A program made the position numbers and the translations under genes. From Fibrobacterota bacterium (GTDB lineage: Bacteria; Fibrobacterota; Chitinivibrionia; Chitinivibrionales; Chitinispirillaceae), in assembly GCA_023436205.1 (NCBI GenBank), contig JAEZKC010000059.1, positions 62,001 to 126,000 on the forward strand: a DNA stretch of 64,000 nucleotides, in the 5' to 3' direction. Positions 57,985-64,000 of this stretch are shown here, one piece after another. The notes beneath the pieces were generated by a model that was given only the letters and a program-made list of their open reading frames with translations, did no database searches and was not told where the DNA came from. Position 1 is the stretch's first letter. Every line of letters begins with the position of its first letter.

Positions 57985-59439
57985 ATGAAATTATACTTGA
58001 GCATCATTATTGCCGTCAGCACCGTTCTCATGCTCGGGTGTTCTGCTCCTGTGAACATGAGTATGCTAGTAGCCATGAACCGGGATCAGCAGACTTTTTT
58101 TCAAAACAAGATTCTACCCCAATTCGAACGTCAGAACCGATGCCGGATTCAGATCGTTACCATTAAAGACAGCCAGAGTGTCGAACAGGCGCTTGCTGGA
58201 GCCCCTGCAGATTTGGGTTTAGTCAAGATCCCCTTTAGTGACAGCCGCACGATGGCTCAGAGTAAAAAGCTCACTGCTCTGGATACCCTTCTGCCATACA
58301 GCGGCTTTAAGAATCTTGACCAGGAATTATTACTTACATCACTGGGGAAGTTTGAGGGTAAGCAATTTTTTATTCCCCGCAAATTTGAAACACGTTTGAT
58401 CGTTTACAGAAAAAGCAAAGTGAATGAGGCGCTTTCCTCCTGGAGACAGTTAAAAAGTCTCATCGATAACAGCTTGAAAAAAGTTAACGGCTTTGGACTT
58501 CCGGCCAATTACATACTCGAGGACAATCCGGAACAGTGGGATTTTTATGATATTTTTGTTTTAGGATGGTTCTGGGGGAGCAGGGAATATAACGGGAAAC
58601 TTTCTCCCAGAATCGGTCATCCTGTTATTGATGACAAAGGGCTGGCTCTGCGTCAGGTGGATCATGTAGTCCAGTTTGGAGCCGATTCCACTGCAATCCT
58701 TCACATGAGGGGGGAATCTGTATGTGATATGCTGCACTGGGAAGCGGTGTATTCTGCTTTGGGAATTTATAACCCGCAGATGTGGAAACAGAACTGGGGC
58801 AAATCAGATTTGTGGGAGGCATTTGGCAAAGATGAAATCTTTCTCTCATATCTTTCTCAAGGTGATTGTTTTTACATACACGGGACGGCTCAGGACAGCA
58901 TTTTTGGCTTTTTAGATGACCCGGAGGACATGGGAGTGGCAACCTTGCCCCGTGCATGTTCGGTGGAGCTTGATTCGCGAGGTATGCCACTTCGAGAAGG
59001 AACCAAATCTGTAATGACAGGAGGGTGGTGGTGGGGAGTGCCTGCCAGTTCTCCTAATCCGGTACTATCAATAAAGCTTGCGGATTACCTTAGTTGCAAT
59101 CAGGTTCAGATGAAGGAATGTGCAAGCTTTGGCATGATTCCTGTGCGAAAAGATGTGCTTAGCTTCATGCCCATAATGTTTGGTGATGGCTGGGTCACGC
59201 AGGTGTACAACACCTCTTTTCATCAACTGATGAACAATGGTCAGACGGTTGTTGCAGGTGATCAGGAGACGAAAAGTATTTTTCAGTTATACAGGGAAGT
59301 CTGGAATGAAGTTGTGGGGGGTAACTGGTCACAGGATAAGCTGTTTCCAAACAGAGGTTATATCAGCAAATTGATAGAGGAAAAATACAGACCACGTGCA
59401 GAACAGATCCAGTTGGGGGAGAGCGGAAAAGCATTATGA
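57985..59439 (+). CDS. Extracellular solute-binding lipoprotein (ABC sugar-binding type)
   Basis: A 484-aa family-1 solute-binding protein with lipobox LMLGC (Cys19) and a periplasmic-binding fold: FFQNKILPQFERQNRCRIQI, then LGLVKIPF, RLIVYRKSKVNE, and a C-terminal VMTGGWWWGVPASSPNP and KLADYLSC, typical of carbohydrate-binding members ('GGWglaIpk.sknpe.A..fi.fl.s'). ATG 57985 starts the signal peptide; ATG 57955 would lie at the predicted transcription start. There is no ABC permease or ATPase nearby. Its stop overlaps the TPR gene start by four bases (ATGA), so it may act as a sensor or scaffold rather than an importer. Confidence 0.8.
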   Translation: MKLYLSIIIAVSTVLMLGCSAPVNMSMLVAMNRDQQTFFQNKILPQFERQNRCRIQIVTIKDSQSVEQALAGAPADLGLVKIPFSDSRTMAQSKKLTALDTLLPYSGFKNLDQELLLTSLGKFEGKQFFIPRKFETRLIVYRKSKVNEALSSWRQLKSLIDNSLKKVNGFGLPANYILEDNPEQWDFYDIFVLGWFWGSREYNGKLSPRIGHPVIDDKGLALRQVDHVVQFGADSTAILHMRGESVCDMLHWEAVYSALGIYNPQMWKQNWGKSDLWEAFGKDEIFLSYLSQGDCFYIHGTAQDSIFGFLDDPEDMGVATLPRACSVELDSRGMPLREGTKSVMTGGWWWGVPASSPNPVLSIKLADYLSCNQVQMKECASFGMIPVRKDVLSFMPIMFGDGWVTQVYNTSFHQLMNNGQTVVAGDQETKSIFQLYREVWNEVVGGNWSQDKLFPNRGYISKLIEEKYRPRAEQIQLGESGKAL

Positions 59440-60890
59440 AGGGTGACACTGAAATTGAGGAGCTGCGGAGGCTCTTTCGTGAGAACCCGCAGGATTTGAG
59501 CTCTGGGCTGGCGCTGGTTCAGTGCTGTGCAGATCATGGCTGGTATAATGAATCGCTGGATATCTGCAGAAAGCTTTTGCAATCTCACCCTTCAGAATAT
59601 GCCTTGTTATTGGAATATGCGAATGTTCTTTACAGACATAAAGATTATGCTGAGGCAAAAACCATTTTTTCAAAACTGACTCTCCTCAAGCCTGAACGGA
59701 TCGAGGGATGGAATAATCTGGGTATTTTGGAACTTGCGGCCGGTAATATCGAAGCGGCTGCCGAGGCGTTTACAAAGGTGCTCGAAGTTGAACCTCAGAA
59801 CCCCGGCGCTTTGCTGAATCTCGGTAATTACTATTCCGAAAAGGGTGATGCAGCCAAGGCAGTAACCTATTTCGAACAGGCAACAGCTGTAAAGGCCGAT
59901 TTCCCTGAAGCCTGGTTTAATCTGGGTAATTCTTATCTGGTGCTGCGAGATTATCAGAGGGCAAAGATCGCTTATGAAAGAGCCATCTATTTTGATATGC
60001 GGTTCGGTTCCGCCTACAAGAATCTTGGATTTACCTGCGAGAAGCTGGAGGATTTTGAGAATGCCCGGAAGCAATATATCAAAGCTTTTGAACTGAACAA
60101 GGCAGATGCCGGCATACTGATGAATCTGGTGGGAATTTATATCAAGCAGAACAATCTTGAAGGGGCATTTGACTGTTGCAAAAAGGCGGTGAGGCTTTCC
60201 CCCCGGGAGCCTTCAGGATGGTTGGCTTTGCGCAGAATCGCTCTGGAGCTCAGGGATCACCTCTCCTATTTTAAAGCAACTCTTGCCGTTGTGAGCAGAA
60301 TTGGTGATTCCGATCTGGCCCTGAGTATCGATGACTTAAGGGACATGGATTCTGAAGATGAGGCTCAAAAGTTGCTCGAACATGCCGACAGGCTCAGCAG
60401 GGGTGGCGACATGCTCGATGCTCTTCGAATGGTAATGTATAAAAAACGCAAGCTGCAGCCGGGCAGGACAACTCTTTTATTCAGACGTCTTTCTCTACTG
60501 CCAGATCCCGAGCCGCTTGTGGTGAGGTGCATGGCTGAGTACGCTTATATGGTTGGATCCTATGAACGGGTCATAAGACTGCTGGAGCCATTGGATGATC
60601 TGACGATCCGTCATAAAATTCTGCTCTGGAGGTCGTATGTGAGGGTGGGAAAGGCAGAGCTTGCAGAGAAGCTAGCCCTGGAATACGACCAACAGCATCC
60701 CGGCAGCTTTGATTGTCTTGTGCTGCTGGCTGAGCTTCGCGCGGCAGCCAAGGATGAGGAGAAGGCCAGAGAATACCTGGTCAAAGCCTGCAGCTCCGGA
60801 AAAGGAGATTTCCTATCACTGCAGGTCAATCCGGCACTGTTAAAAATCTTTAGATCCATACAGGTCAATGAGGCTGCCTCAGTTGCCTGA
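59436..60890 (+). CDS. Cytoplasmic TPR protein
   Basis: A 484-aa protein without signal peptide. Residues about 1-260 contain six to seven TPR units (GLALVQCCADHGWYNESLDI, GWNNLGILELAAGNIEAAAE, ALLNLGNYYSEKGDAAKAVT, AWFNLGNSYLVLRDYQRAKI, AYKNLGFTCEKLEDFENARK). The rest (about 265-480) is helical with weaker TPR-like units. It overlaps the binding-protein gene by four bases and is followed after 29 bases by a coiled-coil gene. It probably acts as an adaptor for its operon partners; no specific function is known. Confidence 0.85.
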   Translation: MKGDTEIEELRRLFRENPQDLSSGLALVQCCADHGWYNESLDICRKLLQSHPSEYALLLEYANVLYRHKDYAEAKTIFSKLTLLKPERIEGWNNLGILELAAGNIEAAAEAFTKVLEVEPQNPGALLNLGNYYSEKGDAAKAVTYFEQATAVKADFPEAWFNLGNSYLVLRDYQRAKIAYERAIYFDMRFGSAYKNLGFTCEKLEDFENARKQYIKAFELNKADAGILMNLVGIYIKQNNLEGAFDCCKKAVRLSPREPSGWLALRRIALELRDHLSYFKATLAVVSRIGDSDLALSIDDLRDMDSEDEAQKLLEHADRLSRGGDMLDALRMVMYKKRKLQPGRTTLLFRRLSLLPDPEPLVVRCMAEYAYMVGSYERVIRLLEPLDDLTIRHKILLWRSYVRVGKAELAEKLALEYDQQHPGSFDCLVLLAELRAAAKDEEKAREYLVKACSSGKGDFLSLQVNPALLKIFRSIQVNEAASVA

Positions 60891-60919
60891 TACTTTTTAA
60901 GCGGGAAACAATTTATTTT

Positions 60920-62128
60920 ATGTTAAATACGATCGCCTCTGGCGGAAACCTGAAAGGTGAGGATCTGATGAGAAGAGTTGAACGGGTATCTGATACTTTG
61001 TTGAACGTGGGTGGTAATTCTGTTGATTCCAACAGGTTCTATTCGATTCTTCTGGATGCTCGTGCTGCCAGTGCTTCCGACAGCATGTACGACATTGCAG
61101 AAAAGCTTCTGCACAGTGAGAAGGATAACGCCAAACTGGCCCTCGACCAGCTTTGGGCTCTTAAAAAGAGTTTAGTTGATGACAGCGCCTGCGGAACAAT
61201 CGATCTTCTAATTTCCTACTACCAGGAGAAAATCGATGTGCTTAGGGATAAGGAAGAAAATATAAAGAAAGTTAGCAAAGACACTCGCTGTCTTATCGAA
61301 GAGAAGAGAAAGAGAGACGAGGAAATCGCTTCCGTAAAGAGTCAGATCAGCGACTGCACCCGAGAACTCAGTGAGCTTACCTCAAAGCTTGACTCACTAA
61401 AAAAGCGGGAGGAGGAGCTTCTTTTCATCGAGTCTCATCTTAAAAAGGAAATTAATGCAAACGAGGGGCAGATTGTAAACGGACTCTATGAAATAATTCT
61501 TCATCAGGCCGAAAAAGCAGCCGAATCGCCTTTTGTGGGCGATCAGAACAGTACTGCCGCCATTGAGGTGGAGCAGGTAAAAGCTCCGCTACCCGAAGAA
61601 GCTTCGCCCGTGCAGAATGTGCTGCCTGCCCAGCCCATTCCGAGCCAGGAGGAGGCTGATGCGGGCGCACAGGAACCTGTTATCCAGGTTTCAGAACCGT
61701 CAGTCTATCCAAAATCTGTGCTTAAAAATGGAGCCGGGAGAATCATCGGAGAGTACTTTTATGATCGTGAAGTTTATAAAGATGAACGTCATTATATTTA
61801 CAACAGTCGCTTTTTCTCAGACCGTCTTTGTTCGGATGTAAAAATTCTAAAGTTGAAATTTAATCAGAATATCTATGCAGATCTTATCAAAATGGCTGAA
61901 GATGCTGCAAACCGGGTAAAAGACAGTAATAGATTTCATTTTGAAGTTTCCACTAATGAAATCATCAATCATCGAAATCTCAAGCAGCTTGCCCAGGATC
62001 TTAAACGCAGAGCATTCGATGATGCCGAGCGTTTTGGAAATCGGCTCAGGGCTAAAATTGATGCACTCGGGACAAATTACGAAACCATGCTCCAGGAACA
62101 GATGCAGCGGTGTATAAAAAGCAGATAA
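60920..62128 (+). CDS. Coiled-coil protein of unknown family
   Basis: A 402-aa protein that I cannot place. Residues about 1-95 are helical; 100-200 form a long charged coiled coil (KEENIKKVSKDTRCLIEEKR, SELTSKLDSLKKREEELLFI); 205-265 is a Pro/Glu/Ala linker (VKAPLPEEASPVQNVLPAQP); 275-402 is a compact domain (SRFFSDRLCSDVKILKLKF, FHFEVSTNEIINHRNLKQLA). There is no signal peptide or membrane segment. It overlaps the next gene by 19 bases and follows the TPR gene by 29, so it is part of the same operon. The layout resembles structural or cytoskeletal scaffolds, but that is only an impression. Confidence 0.72.
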   Translation: MLNTIASGGNLKGEDLMRRVERVSDTLLNVGGNSVDSNRFYSILLDARAASASDSMYDIAEKLLHSEKDNAKLALDQLWALKKSLVDDSACGTIDLLISYYQEKIDVLRDKEENIKKVSKDTRCLIEEKRKRDEEIASVKSQISDCTRELSELTSKLDSLKKREEELLFIESHLKKEINANEGQIVNGLYEIILHQAEKAAESPFVGDQNSTAAIEVEQVKAPLPEEASPVQNVLPAQPIPSQEEADAGAQEPVIQVSEPSVYPKSVLKNGAGRIIGEYFYDREVYKDERHYIYNSRFFSDRLCSDVKILKLKFNQNIYADLIKMAEDAANRVKDSNRFHFEVSTNEIINHRNLKQLAQDLKRRAFDDAERFGNRLRAKIDALGTNYETMLQEQMQRCIKSR

Positions 62129-62931
62129 ATAGTCTATTTCAATTGTTTTTTTTCAGCTTATTTCTCTTGAGTCACCTTTCCTGGAGTCAGGATTCTCTTG
62201 CGGTTGATTCTCTTGATCAAGTTTTAGCTGACACTGCGGTTATTCCGGATACTCATGCCGGAGACAGCACCGAGGTTTCTGTGCTGGATTCTACGACCAG
62301 TGTTCCGGTCACCGATTCCAGTCTTACAGTTCAGCCGACTGAAAGCAGTACAGATACACCATCTTCCAGTGTTTCAGAAAAGATTGTAATCCGAAAGATT
62401 ATGCTCGATAATACGCCTGTTTCTAAAAGTAAAAAGCAGGGTAGGGGAGCTCTTTCCTGGATATTTTCACACCTGATTCACCTTATGGTGTTGGTTGTTT
62501 CTGTTGTAATGATTGTTTTTACGATAATTTTTTATTTATCCAAAAAGGATTCCAGGCGATTTCTAACTACCACGCGCCTCTCGGTGTTTGATAAAATGGT
62601 ACAGCGCACCTGTCGCCATATCGAATCAAATTTTATGGATCCCGATATGACCGTAAAATCCATCTGTAATGATCTGGTTGCTGGAGAATCTTTTCTACAG
62701 GCTCTTTTCGAAAAAGAGCTGGGTATAAGTATCGATTCTTTTATTGACCAGGTTAGGATAAATAATGTGCGACTTCTTCTGGAGGAAAATCCTCACCTTG
62801 AAGCAGATCAGCTATTTTTGCAAAGTGGTTTTTCTGATATGCCGTTGGCACTGGAAACATTTCGCAGGATTACAGGTGTGAGTTTCGAGGTCTTCAGGGA
62901 AAGGTTGCAGGAGAAGACACCCGCTTCTTAA
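62110..62931 (+). CDS. Membrane protein with periplasmic Ser/Thr-rich region and cytoplasmic AraC-type HTH
   Basis: A 273-aa protein. An N-terminal hydrophobic signal (about 6-26, SWSQD) is followed by a Ser/Thr/Asp-rich low-complexity segment (27-90), a transmembrane helix (about 118-143) and a C-terminal region (about 165-268) with the two-HTH AraC/XylS pattern: FMDPDMTVKSICNDLVAGES, FLQALFEKELGISIDSFI, then LFLQSGFSDMPLALETFRRI and TGVSFEVFRERL. The key 'GF.d..~f.r.Fkk..G.sP..yR' signature is recognisable though degenerate. This would be a one-component transmembrane regulator that reports on the envelope. The GTG start lies within the coiled-coil gene. Confidence 0.72.
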   Translation: MYKKQINSLFQLFFFSLFLLSHLSWSQDSLAVDSLDQVLADTAVIPDTHAGDSTEVSVLDSTTSVPVTDSSLTVQPTESSTDTPSSSVSEKIVIRKIMLDNTPVSKSKKQGRGALSWIFSHLIHLMVLVVSVVMIVFTIIFYLSKKDSRRFLTTTRLSVFDKMVQRTCRHIESNFMDPDMTVKSICNDLVAGESFLQALFEKELGISIDSFIDQVRINNVRLLLEENPHLEADQLFLQSGFSDMPLALETFRRITGVSFEVFRERLQEKTPAS

Positions 62932-63046
62932 GGCTACTCAGCTCTCCACCATCTGCTTGCCAAGATTTACTGTCTGAACGTATATTTTGGGGTCGACGGA
63001 TAGTTTATCGTCTCCAGCCATATCAATCAGCAGTTTTGAAAAATTA

Positions 63047-63120
63047 CGGAGTGTAGCGCAGCCTGGCAGCGCGCTTGGTTCGGGACCAAGAAGTCGGAGG
63101 TTCAAATCCTCTCACTCCGA
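63047..63120 (+). tRNA. tRNA-Pro (anticodon CGG)
   Basis: A 74-base tRNA. The acceptor stem CGGAGTG (63047-63053) pairs with CACTCCG (63113-63119), discriminator A at 63120. The anticodon stem is CTTGG/CCAAG with loop TTCGGGA, giving anticodon CGG at 63081-63083 (reads CCG). D-arm (GCGCAGCCTGGCAGCGC) and T-arm (CGGAGG-TTCAAAT-CCTCT) are normal. No CCA is encoded. Confidence 0.97.
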
Positions 63121-63188
63121 TAATTTTTTTTCACACCGGATCTCTTCTCCGGGCCTATTTACCTCATCTCATTCTGCGGAAACTAGTT

Positions 63189-63968
63189 ATGAGTCGATCT
63201 GCGGCAGGAAATATCAGCGGGTGTTTGGAGCAGTATTCGTTTTCTGAAATTCAGACGTATGTATCTGAAAAATCAGTGCTGATTCTGCCAATCGGGGGTA
63301 ATGAACCGCTGGGACCAGGGGTGCCTTCGGGTGCTGAATCTGTTCTCTGCAGGAGTTTAGCCAGGGAGTTGACTAGTGAATACCATCTTTTGAGTGCGCC
63401 AGTTCTTCCTTTTTCCTGCTCGGTGCCCTTTATGGCTTTCCCTGGGACTGCAGGGATTAAGCCGCGTACATTCATAAATGTTTTACTTGATATGATTCGA
63501 TGTTATGTGTTTCAAGGCTTTTCGAAGCTGTTTTTAATCAATGTCGCACCTTTCAATCAGGAGCCGCTCAGGGAACTCATAAAACGAATTGCTTATGCTT
63601 ATCCTCAGGTGAAGGCTGCTGTTTTTGATTTTAATTCAGCTGCAGCGGCGGAACAGCAAAGAAATTTCGACCGGCAGGACAAGCTGCTTTTATCGGTCAT
63701 TTCTTTCATTAGTCCAGAAATGATTCAGCGGGAGCAATCGATTGAAATTCGCAATACGACATCTGTCAAAGACTACAGAACCTGGCGAAAGCGGGGCAGG
63801 GATCCGCAAAAGCTGCGCACTCTTTTTCCTTCGGGAGTGCTGGAAAATGAGGAGTTCAGTTTCAGTACAGAAGTGGGTAAAGAGTACTTTGGAAAGTTGT
63901 TGAAAGCAGCCGGCAGGGAATTAAAGCAACTTATGGAGTCAGACGAAAGCGGAATGTCCAATGCTTGA
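63189..63968 (+). CDS. Creatininase-fold protein lacking metal ligands
   Basis: A 259-aa protein resembling the creatininase/MftE family. It keeps the outline: SVLILPIGGNEPLGPGVPSG (family 'vlPvGs.EqHGpHLP..tD'), then FMAFPGTAGIKPRTFINVL ('fPGTisl...t'), GFSKLFLINVAPFNQEPLR ('Gf.ki.ivNgHggN') and a later acidic stretch. But the metal-binding His and Asp residues are replaced: EPLG for EQHG, GV for HL, and NVAPFN for NGHGGN. It should therefore not act as a normal metal amidohydrolase. ATG 63189 is chosen; the frame upstream runs into tRNA-Pro. It overlaps the next gene by eight bases. Confidence 0.7.
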   Translation: MSRSAAGNISGCLEQYSFSEIQTYVSEKSVLILPIGGNEPLGPGVPSGAESVLCRSLARELTSEYHLLSAPVLPFSCSVPFMAFPGTAGIKPRTFINVLLDMIRCYVFQGFSKLFLINVAPFNQEPLRELIKRIAYAYPQVKAAVFDFNSAAAAEQQRNFDRQDKLLLSVISFISPEMIQREQSIEIRNTTSVKDYRTWRKRGRDPQKLRTLFPSGVLENEEFSFSTEVGKEYFGKLLKAAGRELKQLMESDESGMSNA

Positions 63969-64000
63969 AAATATAGTCCAGACCACCCTTGATAACGGGC
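63961..64000 (+). CDS. N-terminus of a probable M16 peptidase (partial)
   Basis: The window ends 13 codons into a frame starting at ATG 63961, eight bases before the end of the preceding gene. The peptide MLENIVQTTLDNG fits the first strand of M16 (insulinase/processing peptidase-like) proteins, which start with '...TLDNGL.v'. The identification rests on very few residues and is an inference. Confidence 0.45.
   Translation, partial: MLENIVQTTLDNG

Noticed and set aside
62939..63040. A minus-strand frame before tRNA-Pro whose peptide (MAGDDKLSVDPKIYVQTV...) looks protein-like
   Set aside because: It has fewer than 40 codons, no ribosome site, and runs into the tRNA gene; I could not link it to any family.

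Overview
The window is an ordinary chromosomal stretch of a diderm bacterium. Envelope genes dominate: an LptF/LptG-type LPS-export permease, CpoB, BamD, a LolB/DUF4292-like lipoprotein, a PorV/PorQ-like barrel and many lipoproteins. Together with the gene complement and the C-terminal 'DLRGR' tail of the secreted protein that ends at position 150, this points to the FCB group, most likely Fibrobacterota (Chitinispirillum/Chitinivibrio-like). That assignment is inferred from gene content, not from a phylogenetic marker comparison. No transposase, integrase, CRISPR array or rRNA was seen. There are two tRNA genes, tRNA-Leu(CAG) and tRNA-Pro(CGG), both without an encoded CCA.

Layout. 1-6.5 kb holds small accessory enzymes: an SDR, an HExxH protein, a lipocalin, an SRPBCC protein, a NucS-like nuclease, a tandem pair of NmrA-like oxidoreductases and a pirin. 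6.6-12.5 kb is a tightly packed housekeeping run: tRNA-Leu, mutL, a double-STAS protein, mtaB, an HDOD protein and ftsY. 12.5-17.2 kb on the minus strand carries a two-domain Lpt permease fusion followed by a response regulator and a diguanylate cyclase. 17.4-21.6 kb holds cpoB, bamD, nadD, a 69-aa zinc-ribbon gene and a MEMO-AMMECR1 fusion. 21.6-24.9 kb is an overlapping three-gene envelope operon: a GH57-like protein that lacks the catalytic residues, a STAS-transmembrane protein and a lytic transglycosylase. 25-29 kb holds a highly expressed-looking ppdK with a histone-like Lys/Ala tail, a PHP phosphoesterase and a DUF2007 protein.

29-36 kb is the least conserved region. It contains a decayed tonB gene, a response regulator with a surface-repeat barrel, a methyltransferase gene broken by one in-frame stop, and an operon of two parallel beta-helix proteins plus a barrel-TPR protein whose first gene has a nine-G tract at its ribosome binding site. 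36-45 kb has a radical SAM/GT2 pair, acpS, an AMIN-like protein, an overlapping crp-PASTA pair, a TPR lipoprotein, a LolB-like lipoprotein and the PorV-like barrel. 45-48.2 kb is an orphan VgrG with its DUF2169 adaptor. 48-58 kb has an ACP phosphodiesterase, two radical-SAM/Fe-S proteins, an ankyrin protein, a ligase-ACP-acyltransferase fusion and argA. 58-64 kb has a four-gene operon (solute-binding lipoprotein, TPR, coiled coil, membrane-anchored AraC-type protein), tRNA-Pro, a creatininase-fold protein without metal ligands, and the first codons of a probable M16 peptidase.

The strongest leads for something undescribed are the pseudo-GH57/STAS/transglycosylase operon, the transporter-less binding-protein/TPR/coiled-coil/AraC operon, and the beta-helix/barrel operon with a possible phase-variable tract. 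The two broken genes at 29.1 and 31.5 kb are direct sequence observations made by following frames across stops and shifts.
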